A stretch of DNA of 64,000 nucleotides from Pseudodesulfovibrio sp. JC047 (GCF_010468615.1 NZ_WUEH01000012.1:1-64000), one strand, 5' to 3'; shown: positions 34,166-43,742, counted from the stretch's first letter. The notes: generated by a model from the letters alone, not told the origin. Numbers and translations are program-made.

Positions 34166-35368
34166 TTATTGCGGCATCATGCTTTCGAGAAGCGTGTCGC
34201 GGTATTTCGAAGGATCGGCACATTCCTTGATTTCGACGGGAGGCGTTTTACCCGAAGACTGGTTTGCCAGGTCGAGATCCCATGGCGTGACGGGCCGCAT
34301 GGTGTGGTCCATGATGATTTTGATTTTTGGACACAGTGGGCGATCGGCGTTGGACTCGAAAACCAGCGCAAAATCGCCGGTGTTCAATTTGACGAGACTG
34401 CCTGCTGGAAAGATCCCAAGGCACTTGATGAACAACTGGACCTCCACGGAGTCGAAGTCCTGATCTCGCATTCCGTACATGATGCCCAGGGCCTTGTTGG
34501 GCAGGACCCCTTTTTTGTAACACCGATCACTGGTGAGCGCGTCGTAGATGTCTGCCATGCACAGGATGCGGGCAAAGGCCGGAATATCTTGACGAGTCAG
34601 TCCGTTGGGATAGCCGGACCCGTTGCATTTTTCGTGGTGCGCTCGGACCGCTTCAAGCACCTTGTGTGGAATGGCGGTATTTCGGCTCAGAATGGCGTAT
34701 CCGTACTCGGGATGCCGTTGCATTTCCGCACACTCGAATCGGGAGAGCCTGCCGTTTTTGTGGACGATTCCGGTTGGAACTGATGTCTTTCCAAGATCAT
34801 GCATCATACCGGCCAGGCCCAGCATGACGAGATCGTCGCGGGACATGCCGATGAATTCACCGAAGACAACGGCAATGGCAGCCACATTGATGGAATGGGT
34901 GTACGTGTACTCGTCAAAAGCCGCGAGTCGTGAAAGACAGATCAAAGTGTCCGGGTTACTGATCGCCGAATCCACAATGGCATTGGCCGTTTCCAGTGCC
35001 GTTTCATAGTCGATTCCTCGACCCATTTTCACGTCGTTGATGATTTTCATGGCATAGGCCATGGCACTTTCATAGGTAACTCGTGTTGTCTTGATGGCCT
35101 CGGAAAAGGGGGCGCGTTGCACGGAATCGGCCGAGGCTGTGTGATGCAACAAGGTATTGAGCGTGGTGCTGTCGGCGAGAGCTTCAACATCTTCCGTTCT
35201 GACAACAACTTGCTGGAAACCCGATTTCTTGATTCGGGTGATCGCGTCTTCGGATTCAATGACACCGGGAACCGCATAGAGATATGGTTGATGTTTCCAC
35301 GGGCTGGAAGACAGTGCAACCACTTCCATGCCGACGGTGAGTTCGTTAATGGCTATTTTTTTTATCAT
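34166..35368 (-). CDS. HD-GYP cyclic-di-GMP phosphodiesterase
   Basis: A 400-residue protein with an N-terminal region like DUF3391 (about 1-110, KKIAINELTVGMEVV) and an HD-GYP domain (about 165-330). The motifs are MHDLGKTSVPTGIV, HPEYGYAIL, the HHE and GSGYP of AVRAHHEKCNGSGYP, and CMADIYDALTSDRCY. HD-GYP proteins cleave c-di-GMP to GMP or pGpG. About 70 C-terminal residues are variable. It starts four bases after the PilZ gene stops. The frame is open upstream, but only ATG 35368 avoids overlap. Confidence 0.92.
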   Translation of the reverse strand: MIKKIAINELTVGMEVVALSSSPWKHQPYLYAVPGVIESEDAITRIKKSGFQQVVVRTEDVEALADSTTLNTLLHHTASADSVQRAPFSEAIKTTRVTYESAMAYAMKIINDVKMGRGIDYETALETANAIVDSAISNPDTLICLSRLAAFDEYTYTHSINVAAIAVVFGEFIGMSRDDLVMLGLAGMMHDLGKTSVPTGIVHKNGRLSRFECAEMQRHPEYGYAILSRNTAIPHKVLEAVRAHHEKCNGSGYPNGLTRQDIPAFARILCMADIYDALTSDRCYKKGVLPNKALGIMYGMRDQDFDSVEVQLFIKCLGIFPAGSLVKLNTGDFALVFESNADRPLCPKIKIIMDHTMRPVTPWDLDLANQSSGKTPPVEIKECADPSKYRDTLLESMMPQ

Positions 35369-35372
35369 GGGT

Positions 35373-36119
35373 TTAACGGGTATGCCTTTGGACTCGGGCC
35401 AGGTATGCGTTGATGTGTTCCTTTTCTTCTTTTTGAATATCCAGAAACATGGTTCCCATGGTGATGATGCCGTGGTCCTTGTGGACGTTTCGTATAAGGA
35501 TTGGCAGCTTGAGAATGCCATTTGAACCGAGATTCATTATCACGAACAAGGTGTCATCGACCCGTGCTTTGGACAATTGGTCTCGCGAACCGGCCCGAGC
35601 GGAAATTTTGCAGCCGGTTTCACTCACGTTGACGATGAAACAGTCATATGTCGCGTTGGATGTATGGAGTGTCCCGTCAATGTTGCAATGCGTGCGCTCC
35701 TTGCGCCGTAATTCGATTTTTTCAATCACACTGGGATAATCGAAGAAAAGGAGAGAAGTCGGAGAAACAATGGCGTTGTGCACCGTGGTCTTGAACCCAT
35801 ACACCGTGCCTTTGTGGATGTATTTCAAAATGATTTCACCGCCGAGCGCGAGTTCATGCCGGATGCGTGACGGCAGACGCACATTGGCAATGACATAGTC
35901 GTATGGTTCGTAGCCCACGATTTTTCCGCGATAGGACTGTTTGGTCCCAGGAATTCGGATGATGACTTTTTTCCCTAATGAAATCTGCATTTTGACGCCG
36001 GGAATGAGTGCGACTTTGGTGTCGTTCAGGGTACAGATTTCCGGTTTGGTTGTATGCGGCTTCGGAGGCATTGTGTGATGGGACGTGATGTTAGGGAATC
36101 TCGAATGCGTTTTGTCCAT
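35373..36119 (-). CDS. PilZ-domain c-di-GMP receptor
   Basis: A 248-residue YcgR-type protein: an N-terminal YcgR-like (PilZN) domain (VIIRIPGTKQSYRGKIVGYE) and a C-terminal PilZ domain with an RRKERTHCNIDGTL arginine motif and NVSETGCKIS. Both c-di-GMP-contact motifs are therefore present. In the related class it acts as a flagellar brake. The neighbour is an HD-GYP phosphodiesterase gene four bases downstream, so receptor and degrader are made together. Confidence 0.9.
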   Translation of the reverse strand: MDKTHSRFPNITSHHTMPPKPHTTKPEICTLNDTKVALIPGVKMQISLGKKVIIRIPGTKQSYRGKIVGYEPYDYVIANVRLPSRIRHELALGGEIILKYIHKGTVYGFKTTVHNAIVSPTSLLFFDYPSVIEKIELRRKERTHCNIDGTLHTSNATYDCFIVNVSETGCKISARAGSRDQLSKARVDDTLFVIMNLGSNGILKLPILIRNVHKDHGIITMGTMFLDIQKEEKEHINAYLARVQRHTR

Positions 36120-36245
36120 TTTTAGAACAGTCGAGTCCGTTCGGACACGCGAATATAGCCTATACTTTCGAGTGTTGTCGATAGGAGAAAGTCCCGTTTG
36201 TACATTACGGGTTGTATTGAAGGGCTGATGCTGTGCGTGTGTGGA

Positions 36246-36803
36246 CTAGAAAATAACTGCTTCAAACCAGAAAATATCAGTATTTTCATACATCCAGGCA
36301 TTCTTGGGTAATCCGGCCTTGATGCAGGTCTGCGTCAGGAATGTTTCCCGATCCCACGCCCATTCCACCGGGACCTGTGGCAAGAGCAGACCGGAATACC
36401 GCCCTTGGGAGACGATCAGGCCATGGCGACCTATTTCCACCTGTTCGGGGTCCAGGCATTTTTCAATGGGACCCAGAATGGATATTTCGATGTCGAGTGC
36501 ATCGAATTCATGGTCGGTAACCGGGGGAAATCGGGGATCTTCAAAGGCTGCGCTGTGTGCCATGGCCCAGACGGTACGGTACAGTTCGCCCTGGCCCCGA
36601 ACATTCCCAATGCATCCTCGCAGGGTGCCGCCGAGCTTGAGAGTGACAAATGCCCCCAGTTCATCCCGAAGCGTTTGTGTCGGCGGCTCCGGGGGAGTGG
36701 ATGGAGCATCGGCTGTGCCAAGTCCGAATTTGATGGACTGTTTGACCAGTTCTTTGAGGTAGGTCTTTTCTTCATCTGTCAGGGTAAAACGAAAATGGGT
36801 CAT
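36246..36803 (-). CDS. AMMECR1-domain protein
   Basis: A 185-residue AMMECR1-domain protein: FVTLKLGGTLRGCIGNVRGQ, AFEDPRFPPVT, then IEISILGPIEKC and QVPVEWAWDRETFL. The LRGCIG motif is the invariant core. The domain is widespread but its chemistry is unknown; in many bacteria it is linked to MEMO or to radical SAM genes, neither of which is here. ATG 36803 has AGAGG upstream. It starts ten bases after the UMF1 transporter stop on the same strand. Confidence 0.9.
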   Translation of the reverse strand: MTHFRFTLTDEEKTYLKELVKQSIKFGLGTADAPSTPPEPPTQTLRDELGAFVTLKLGGTLRGCIGNVRGQGELYRTVWAMAHSAAFEDPRFPPVTDHEFDALDIEISILGPIEKCLDPEQVEIGRHGLIVSQGRYSGLLLPQVPVEWAWDRETFLTQTCIKAGLPKNAWMYENTDIFWFEAVIF

Positions 36804-36813
36804 GATATGCCTC

Positions 36814-38085
36814 TCATTGGGGTTTGACGGCAGGGACAAAACACATTCCGATCAGGCCAAGGACGAACAGGACGATGATGGAAGCCATGCCCACCCGTTG
36901 GTTTCCTGAAACAAGGGTGAGCCAACCGACCAGAAAGGGACCGACAAAGGATGTGAGTTTGCCGGACAGGGCGAGAAGCCCGAACATTTCAGTTCGATGT
37001 TCGGGTGGGGCCGCGTGAGATAGGTAGGAGCGGCTCGAAGCCTGGACCGGGCCGACGAAAAAACCGAGGCTCAGGCCGAATATCCAGAACAGGGTCACGT
37101 CCGTGACGAGCAGGATGGCTGTTCCCGGAACGATCAGTCCGATCAGGGCATAGAGGATCGTCTTTCGCGGTCCCAGCCAGTCGTCGAGCCAGGCGAATGA
37201 GGCCGCGCCCAGTCCGGCCGTGATGTTGAGCCCGATGCCGAAGATGATGACCTGTGAGGGGGCCAGACCAAAGGTGGCCGCCGCATAAATACCGCCAAAA
37301 GCGAACATGGTGGTCAGTCCGTCATTGTACAGCATCCGGGCCAGCAGAAAAATGGCGATTCCCTTGGAGTCTCGCATGGATCTGAGGGATTGACGGAGTT
37401 GGATACATGCTTCGGCCACTGCCTGTTTGAAGGGAATGGCTGCGGTCGGGGTGTCCGGGGTATACCAGAACAGCGGTAGGCAGAAAATCAGATACCAGAG
37501 CGCGGTCAGCGGCATGACCATTCGGATATGCAGGGCTGCTTCCCGGGAGATGCCGAACCACCCCGGGGGTTGGACAAATCCATAGAGAGCGATCACCAAC
37601 AACACGAGTCCGCCTGCATATCCCAATGCCCAGCCCCAGCCTGACCATCGGCCAATGGTTTGCGGGGATGCCAGATCAGGGAGCATGGCGTTGTAGAAGA
37701 TTAGGGCGTATTCACTGCCGAGCGTGCCGATTCCGGCCAGCAGCAATGCGAGCCAGACACACGATGTGTCCGGTTGGACCAGCCAGAGAAGGGCCGTGGC
37801 CACAATACAGAGTCCGGTGAACAGGCCGAGCCATGGCTTGCGGCTGCCCGATCGATCGGCAATGGCTCCGAGAATCGGGCCGCCAAGACCTATCAGCAGG
37901 CCGGAAACCCCCATCATGGTGCCCCATTGGGCCGTGCCGATGGTTTCGTTTTCGGCGACGGCCTTGGTAAAGTAGGCAGCGAATACAAAGGTCTGTACCA
38001 GTGCCGCAAATCCCGAATTGGCCCAATCGTAGAGCGCCCATGCGCGGATGGCCCGAAGTGGTGAAGAGGGACGTGCGGCAGACAT
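36814..38085 (-). CDS. UMF1-family MFS transporter (Atg22-like)
   Basis: A 423-residue MFS protein with twelve membrane segments. It opens IRAWALYDWANSGFAALVQT, the Atg22/UMF1 signature (AWALYDWANS), and has the MFS motif-A-like stretch IADRSGSRKPW. Atg22 in yeast exports amino acids from the vacuole; bacterial members are uncharacterised. It is upstream of the AMMECR1 gene and likely co-transcribed with it. Confidence 0.88.
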   Translation of the reverse strand: MSAARPSSPLRAIRAWALYDWANSGFAALVQTFVFAAYFTKAVAENETIGTAQWGTMMGVSGLLIGLGGPILGAIADRSGSRKPWLGLFTGLCIVATALLWLVQPDTSCVWLALLLAGIGTLGSEYALIFYNAMLPDLASPQTIGRWSGWGWALGYAGGLVLLVIALYGFVQPPGWFGISREAALHIRMVMPLTALWYLIFCLPLFWYTPDTPTAAIPFKQAVAEACIQLRQSLRSMRDSKGIAIFLLARMLYNDGLTTMFAFGGIYAAATFGLAPSQVIIFGIGLNITAGLGAASFAWLDDWLGPRKTILYALIGLIVPGTAILLVTDVTLFWIFGLSLGFFVGPVQASSRSYLSHAAPPEHRTEMFGLLALSGKLTSFVGPFLVGWLTLVSGNQRVGMASIIVLFVLGLIGMCFVPAVKPQ

Positions 38086-38139
38086 GGTGACGGTATCCTC
38101 GGGTTAAATGACTGCTGACACTGTTTCGGTCACATTGTC

Positions 38140-39384
38140 TCAGGGTTTTTCTGCCCAGAGGACGAAGACTGGATTTTGCGCCTTGAATCGAAGGTCCCCA
38201 GCAAGGGAATCCGTGGCCGAAGCCTGGAGTTGCGTGACGCCAAAATGCCAGCCGAGTTTTTTGAAGGTGTCTTTGGCTTCATGCAGGGAATCCAGCAGAA
38301 TGCAATGAATCACAATACGGCCCTGCGGTTTGAGCCGGTCACAGGCAATGGAGAGCAGGGATGATTTCTGATTGGCCGGCCCCCCCAGTCCCCCACCGAT
38401 GAAGATGCGATCTGGTGCAGGAAGTCCATCAAGAGCCTTTGGAAGTTCTCCGAGAACCGTATTGACGAGCCATGCGCCAGTGCGTCGAATGTTTTCGCGG
38501 ATCATGGCCGCTCGGGTCTTGTGTCGCTCCACGGCAAAGACGTGTCCGCGATGGGCGAGGTATGAAGCCTCAATGGACACGGACCCGCAGCCCGCGCCGA
38601 GGTCCCAGACTGTGGAGTCCGGTTTGACATTGAGGTGGGCCAATCCCGTGGCTCGAACAGGCAGCTTGGTGATGAGATTCTTCTGGTGCAGATAGAAATG
38701 ATCGGGAATACCGAGATTTAAATCGATCTCAGGTGGATATAACCGTTCCAGTATGACCAGATTGAGGGGAGAGAACTCCATGCCCCAGGTGTCGGGCAGA
38801 GCCAGAGGACGAATACGTTCCTCCGGGGTGCCAAGGTCCTCAAGGACGGTCATGGCAAAGCAGTCGGCACCCCGTTCAAGCAGGGCACGAGCCACTTCGG
38901 CCGGGGTGTTTTCAGCATCGGTGAAGACGGCGATCTGATCGGCTCGGACCAATGCCGCATAGAGTGGCGCGTAGTCCGAACGTCCATGCAGAGACACGAA
39001 ATTCATGTCCTGCCACGGGAGTTTCAGCCTTGATGCAGCCACTTGGACGGTTGATATATTGGGTTCGACCGAGATGTTTTCACGACCGAATTCTTCGGAG
39101 AGTCGTTTGCCGATGCCGAAAAAAAGCGGGTCCCCGTCAGCGAGGACGACCACGGATTTTCCAGCTTGGGCAGTTGTACGTATGGTTTTGATGATTGGCG
39201 CCAGTGCCCCGGCAATGGGGAGTGTGGTGCATGAAGTTGACGAAATTTCGTCATGGCAGGCGGCGAGTAAACGGGTACCACCCACGACCAGATTGGCTGT
39301 GGCAAGGGTCGTGCGTGCGGCGTGCGATAGGGCAAGCGAACCGGGGGCAAGACCGATGATGTGAAGAGGTTCCATGATCGACAT
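38140..39384 (-). CDS. cbiET: CbiE-CbiT fusion (cobalt-precorrin-7 C5- and precorrin-6B C15-methyltransferase)
   Basis: A 414-residue CobL-like fusion. Residues 1-215 are CbiE (IIGLAPGSLALSHAARTTL, FVSLHGRSDYAPLYAALVRA) and about 225-414 are CbiT, with the SAM motif VWDLGAGCGSVSIEASYL and a decarboxylating-type IFIGGGLGG. It methylates C5 and C15 and decarboxylates the C12 acetate. ATG 39384 was chosen; ATG 39375 is also possible and neither has a strong Shine-Dalgarno. It is divergent from the transaldolase-like gene. Confidence 0.94.
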   Translation of the reverse strand: MSIMEPLHIIGLAPGSLALSHAARTTLATANLVVGGTRLLAACHDEISSTSCTTLPIAGALAPIIKTIRTTAQAGKSVVVLADGDPLFFGIGKRLSEEFGRENISVEPNISTVQVAASRLKLPWQDMNFVSLHGRSDYAPLYAALVRADQIAVFTDAENTPAEVARALLERGADCFAMTVLEDLGTPEERIRPLALPDTWGMEFSPLNLVILERLYPPEIDLNLGIPDHFYLHQKNLITKLPVRATGLAHLNVKPDSTVWDLGAGCGSVSIEASYLAHRGHVFAVERHKTRAAMIRENIRRTGAWLVNTVLGELPKALDGLPAPDRIFIGGGLGGPANQKSSLLSIACDRLKPQGRIVIHCILLDSLHEAKDTFKKLGWHFGVTQLQASATDSLAGDLRFKAQNPVFVLWAEKP

Positions 39385-39455
39385 GCCGTCAATGTAAACG
39401 AATCCGGACAAAGGGGAAAGGAGAATAGCATGGTATCGAAAACGTTTGCGGTTGG

Positions 39456-39484
39456 TTTCCACTTTTTTTCGACTGTGCTATGCT
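39456..39484 (+). promoter_or_regulatory. candidate promoter before the transaldolase-like gene
   Basis: TTTCCA and TATGCT (four of six consensus bases each) are separated by 17 bases and lie about 50 bases before the start. It is the best sigma-70-like match in this divergent gap. Confidence 0.35.
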
Positions 39485-39535
39485 CGCGGGAATTGATGTG
39501 CGGAGCATGGTGTTTCCGCTTCAGAAGGAGGACGG

Positions 39536-40186
39536 ATGAAATTTTTTTTGGATACAGCGAATTTGGATCAGATACATGAAGTGAATGAACTCGGTCTGCT
39601 TGATGGGGTGACCACCAACCCGACATTGATGTCTCGGGAGGGCGGAGATTGGCGAGCGCAGGCGTCGTTGATTTGTGAAGCCGTGGACGGTCCGGTGTCG
39701 TTGGAGGTGATCGCCACCACCCACGAGGCCATGATCGAGGAGGCCATGGACCTCGTGACATTCGGGCCGAACGTCGTGGTCAAGATTCCCATGATTCCCG
39801 AAGGACTCAAGGCGTTGAAGGTGCTGCATGAACGGGAAATAAAGACCAATGTCACGTTGGTTTTTTCACCGTCACAGGCTTTGCTGGCTGCCAAGCTCGG
39901 GGCAACCTATGTGTCTCCTTTTGTGGGCCGGATTGACGGGCTGGGTCAGAGCGGCATGGAGTGCGTGGATCAGATGCGGACCATCTTTGATAATTACGGT
40001 TTCACCACCAAAATTCTGGTCGCTTCGGTGCGGCATCCCATGCATGTCATCGAATCCGGGCTGATCGGTGCGGATGTCGTCACCCTGCCCTATGCCACGA
40101 TCATGCAGCTTATGCACCATCCATTGACAGACAAGGGGCTGGCTGCATTTTTGGCTGATTGGGACGCCTTTCAAAAAAATCAATAG
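39536..40186 (+). CDS. transaldolase-like / fructose-6-phosphate aldolase family protein
   Basis: A 216-residue protein of the small transaldolase/FSA family: FFLDTANLDQI, DGVTTNPTLM, the Schiff-base Lys at 83 in VVVKIPM, TLVFSPSQALLA and YVSPFVGRIDGLG. Small members are usually either transaldolase or fructose-6-phosphate aldolase. The exact activity cannot be decided here. AGAAGGAGG precedes the ATG. A perfect bidirectional hairpin follows. Confidence 0.92.
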   Translation: MKFFLDTANLDQIHEVNELGLLDGVTTNPTLMSREGGDWRAQASLICEAVDGPVSLEVIATTHEAMIEEAMDLVTFGPNVVVKIPMIPEGLKALKVLHEREIKTNVTLVFSPSQALLAAKLGATYVSPFVGRIDGLGQSGMECVDQMRTIFDNYGFTTKILVASVRHPMHVIESGLIGADVVTLPYATIMQLMHHPLTDKGLAAFLADWDAFQKNQ

Positions 40187-40195
40187 GTGTGAATA

Positions 40196-40233
40196 ACAGA
40201 GGTCTCATTGTCTTATGATGAGGCCTCTGTTTC
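40196..40233. terminator. bidirectional hairpin terminator
   Basis: A 13-bp stem (ACAGAGGTCTCAT against ATGAGGCCTCTGT, one G-T pair) with a 9-base loop lies between two convergent genes. The T tracts on both sides are short, so termination strength is uncertain. Confidence 0.7.
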
Positions 40234-40236
40234 AGA

Positions 40237-41079
40237 TTATGGCGCGTCTGGTGCGGTGATACCCCTGCGTTCAACCGTTTTCAGCAAGGTGCGGATGTCG
40301 ATCGGGGTCGGGATGTATCCCCGTTGAAAGGGGTGAGCGTGAAGTCTGCCTCGGAGGAGTCCTTCAGCCCATTCCTGCACCGTTGGGTGAAAAAAGGGTG
40401 GGTTGTTCTTGACGATGGTGGCCTTGGCATGTCCATCGTGGTCCCGTGCGGTGTGGGAAAAGTTTGCTGAGTGCATCTCATAGATGAAAAGCGGGGTGGG
40501 GAGGTGGAGAAAACGCGCCTTTTTCATCACGCATTGTATCCAGTAATCCCAATCTTCATATTCTGTGGTGGTGCGATACCGGATACCGGCATCCCAGATC
40601 CATCGACGATACATGGCGGTGTTCGGCAGGATATTTTGTGTCCGGAGCAGTCCCTGATTGAATTTCGGTAATGCTACTTTCCGAGCGGAGTGAAGGCCTT
40701 TTTCGAGATAATCCGTGTAGACGATATCGGTGTCCGGCGTTGTGTCGAGCGTGTTGACACACCGGGCGAGGAAGTCGGGCAACAGGGAGTCATCCGCGTC
40801 CATGCAGAGCAGATAGTGACCAGTGGCCGTGGCCAGCCCCGCATTGCGGACCGGGCCGGGAGAGCCGGTGTGGTCCAGTTGAAGGATTTCGAAACGGGCG
40901 CAGGGCAATCGGGTCGCCCATTGCGTTGCATTTGCCACGGATTCGTCGGTGCTGCCGTCGTCCACGAAAAGGATTTCCACTGTTTCAAGCGGTAGGGTTT
41001 GCGCGGCAATGGACCCGAAAAGGCGGTCCGAGAAATGACCGTAATTGTAGTTGGGAATGATGATCGAGACCTGTGGCAT
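40237..41079 (-). CDS. family 2 glycosyltransferase
   Basis: A 280-residue GT2 (GT-A fold): IIIPNYNYGH, ILFVDDGSTDES, GLATATGHYLLCMDADDSLLP with the DxD metal motif, and a C-terminal acceptor region (TTEYEDWDYWIQ). It transfers a sugar from a nucleotide sugar to an unidentified acceptor. Cbi genes and no polysaccharide cluster are around it, so it stands alone. It starts ten bases after cbiD stops. Confidence 0.9.
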   Translation of the reverse strand: MPQVSIIIPNYNYGHFSDRLFGSIAAQTLPLETVEILFVDDGSTDESVANATQWATRLPCARFEILQLDHTGSPGPVRNAGLATATGHYLLCMDADDSLLPDFLARCVNTLDTTPDTDIVYTDYLEKGLHSARKVALPKFNQGLLRTQNILPNTAMYRRWIWDAGIRYRTTTEYEDWDYWIQCVMKKARFLHLPTPLFIYEMHSANFSHTARDHDGHAKATIVKNNPPFFHPTVQEWAEGLLRGRLHAHPFQRGYIPTPIDIRTLLKTVERRGITAPDAP

Positions 41080-41088
41080 GGACGTTCC

Positions 41089-42219
41089 CTATGCTGAAGG
41101 CGTTTCTTTTGAATATTTGGCTGTGTCGGTCGCAGGCTGTGACGTTCCCAGTGTGCGTCCGTCAAAGTCGAAGACCATGTACGAAACCGTGCAGCGACCG
41201 TCGGCAAAGGCCGTGGCTGAAGCCGAGGCCTTGCGGATCAGCAGATCGATGAGCGCGGGCCGGGCCGGATCGTTCTCTAGCATGGCGAGCACCTGAACCG
41301 CAGTATTCGCACCCCGGATGACCGGGATATGGTGCGCGGCCACGTCGAGGCTTTCACACCAGTTGGCCAGCCTGTCGAAATCCACGGGGTGGGTCTTGGC
41401 ATGGGTGTATGGCAGCCCCTGGGCCTGTTTGACCAGCTTGCCGAAAAACAGGGACCAGGTGACATGGGGAAAGTGTCGCTCTGCTGCGGCCTGCATGGCG
41501 GATTCGAAAAAGTCTGCGGCCTGAATCATGGCCAGTTCCGGGATGTGTGGATGGGCTTCCTGATACAGTCGTTCGGACCGTCGTCCCGTGGTGAAGATGG
41601 CGGTGTCCAGACCTTGCGCCTTGGCCACATCCAATCCTTCTTCAATGGTCGCGATCCATGAGGCGTGGGAAAAAGGCTTGACGATACCCTGTGTGCCCAG
41701 AATGGAAATGCCGCCGATAATGCCGAGTCGGGAATTCATGGTTTTTGGGGCAATGGTCGCACCATTTGGCACCTCGATGACAACGACAATGCGTTTGCCC
41801 TCAAGCGCACCGGCACCCGCTCGAATAGCTGTCTCGATTTGCCTGAGTGGTTCGGGATTGATGGCTGCCTTGCCCACTGCCACGGGCAACCCCGGTAGGG
41901 TGACGCGGCCAACACCGGTTCCGCCGTCAATGTCCACGGACAGCCCGTGTTCATGGGATGACTCGATGGACACCACGGCCTGGATTTCCGTCCCGTGGGT
42001 CGCATCCGGGTCGTCGCCACCATCTTTCATGACCGTGACGCGGATGTTTTCGCCGTCCGGCTCGTATCGTTCGATGGGGACGGAAAGGGAGCCTCCGGGA
42101 GGAAGAGGGACGTCCACCGCCGTTGGGCGGGAGCCGGTCAGAAGAGCGATGACGCCACTCATGGCCGCTGCCGAAGCACACGACCCCGTGGTTCGTCCGG
42201 TACGAAGCGTTTTAGACAT
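41089..42219 (-). CDS. cbiD: cobalt-precorrin-5B C1-methyltransferase
   Basis: A 376-residue CbiD that methylates C1 after the lactone ring is opened in the anaerobic B12 pathway. It begins LRTGRTTGSCASAAA, the family signature, and has GGDDPDATHGTE, IEVPNGATIAPKTMN and the LGIIGGISILGTQGIVKPFS stretch. ATG 42219 has AGGATC upstream; the open frame extends to 42312 but would overlap the next gene. It is a marker for the oxygen-independent route. Confidence 0.95.
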   Translation of the reverse strand: MSKTLRTGRTTGSCASAAAMSGVIALLTGSRPTAVDVPLPPGGSLSVPIERYEPDGENIRVTVMKDGGDDPDATHGTEIQAVVSIESSHEHGLSVDIDGGTGVGRVTLPGLPVAVGKAAINPEPLRQIETAIRAGAGALEGKRIVVVIEVPNGATIAPKTMNSRLGIIGGISILGTQGIVKPFSHASWIATIEEGLDVAKAQGLDTAIFTTGRRSERLYQEAHPHIPELAMIQAADFFESAMQAAAERHFPHVTWSLFFGKLVKQAQGLPYTHAKTHPVDFDRLANWCESLDVAAHHIPVIRGANTAVQVLAMLENDPARPALIDLLIRKASASATAFADGRCTVSYMVFDFDGRTLGTSQPATDTAKYSKETPSA

Positions 42220-42226
42220 GATGATC

Positions 42227-43729
42227 CTAGGCGACACGACGAGGCGGTTGATACAAGTGCGTCCCTGCCAGGTCGGAGATATTTTTGAGAATGTTTTTGA
42301 ATAAAAGGCCATGGAATGGATACATGGCGTACCAATAGAGAATGCCGGTCAGGCCCTTGGGGAGGAATTTTGCGGTCATGGACAGGTCCACGGCATTGCC
42401 CCAATGCGCATCGAGCTTGAATTCGAGCAGGGCTTCGCCTGGTAGTCGCATTTCTGCCAGCAACAACAGTTTTTTGCCGGGGTCGCTGGAGATCACTCGC
42501 CAGAAATCCAATGCATCGCCCACGCGTGGCGTTTCGGTGCCATATGGTCGGCCTCGCCGGAGTCCGGGACCGGCCAGCAGCCGGTCGATCAGTCCCCGAA
42601 TGCGCCAGAGTGAGTCGCCATAATACCACCCCTGTTCACCGCCGATTCGGGAAACGACCTCCCATACCTTGTCCGGGTCTCCCTGCAATCGGGCTGCGTA
42701 GCCCATTTCAAAACGGGTGCCTCCGGCATAATCCGGGTCATTGACCGAGGCCCATTCCGGCAGACAGGCACTGCCCACGTCAAACAGACAGGTTTCGACC
42801 TGTTTGTGTTCGGTCTTGTCGAGGGCCAGTCGGATGGCATCCCGGCAGGACATGCGGTGGATGGGAATGAGTGAGTGGATACGGTTGTCCCGGCAGATGA
42901 CTTCATTGCGCAATCCTTCGATCAGGGAGCGGGAGAGTGTCATGGGGACCGGAGTGATCATGGAGACCCAGAAGGACGACAGTCGGGGCGAGAGAAACGG
43001 CAACGCGTGGATGCGCCGTTTCGGGATGTCCGCAACTTCGGCATAGAGTTGAAATAGTTCTTCATAGGACAGGATGTCCGGGCCGCCGATATCCAGCGTC
43101 AAGCCGGCTGTTTCTTTGGTTTCCAGGCAGCCGATCAGATAGTCGAGCACATTACGGATGGAAATGGGCTGGGTTTTTGTGCGGACCCATTTGGGGGTGA
43201 GCATGAAGGGCAATCGGTCCGCCAGATACCGCACCAATTCGAATGATGAGGACCCGGAGCCGATGATTTGGGCGGCGCGCAGTGTGGTCACCGAAGCCGG
43301 GGCCAGCGCGAGAATTCGACTGACTTCGGCCCGGGAACGGAGATGCTTGGACAACGGATGGTCTGCGTGATCTTCCCCCAGTCCTCCTAAATAGATGATA
43401 CGCGAAAGGCCGGTTTTTTGCGCTGCTGTGACCATGTTGTACGCGGCATCGCGTTCCTGTGCCGCGAAATCCCGGCTCGGACCGCTCATGGAATGGACCA
43501 GATAATAGGCTGCGGAACACCCTTTGGCCGCACGGGTCAGGCTGGCCGCGTCGTGCATATCCGCTTGTACCGCTTCCACATGGGGATTGCGTCCCCATGA
43601 CCGTCCCCGGATCTTGTCCACACTGCGTCCGGCAGCGCGCACAGTAAATCCTTTTTCCACCAGCAGGGGAACCAGTCGGCCTCCGACATAGCCGGTGGAA
43701 CCGAGAACCAGAATCGGGCCGTGTGTCAT
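42227..43729 (-). CDS. SDR / NmrA-like protein with DUF2867 domain
   Basis: A 500-residue two-domain protein. Residues 1-300 are an atypical SDR with the nucleotide motif LVLGSTGYVGGRLVP, YLVHSMSGPSRDF, and IIYLGGLGED. The C-terminal 170 residues are DUF2867 (EMGYAARLQGDPDKVWEVV, WRVISSDPGKKLLLLAEMRL). This fusion is common in bacteria, with unknown substrate. ATG 43729 has AGAGGGA upstream. It starts 13 bases after the lipoprotein gene on the same strand. Confidence 0.88.
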   Translation of the reverse strand: MTHGPILVLGSTGYVGGRLVPLLVEKGFTVRAAGRSVDKIRGRSWGRNPHVEAVQADMHDAASLTRAAKGCSAAYYLVHSMSGPSRDFAAQERDAAYNMVTAAQKTGLSRIIYLGGLGEDHADHPLSKHLRSRAEVSRILALAPASVTTLRAAQIIGSGSSSFELVRYLADRLPFMLTPKWVRTKTQPISIRNVLDYLIGCLETKETAGLTLDIGGPDILSYEELFQLYAEVADIPKRRIHALPFLSPRLSSFWVSMITPVPMTLSRSLIEGLRNEVICRDNRIHSLIPIHRMSCRDAIRLALDKTEHKQVETCLFDVGSACLPEWASVNDPDYAGGTRFEMGYAARLQGDPDKVWEVVSRIGGEQGWYYGDSLWRIRGLIDRLLAGPGLRRGRPYGTETPRVGDALDFWRVISSDPGKKLLLLAEMRLPGEALLEFKLDAHWGNAVDLSMTAKFLPKGLTGILYWYAMYPFHGLLFKNILKNISDLAGTHLYQPPRRVA

Positions 43730-43742
43730 GCCGTCCCTCTGC

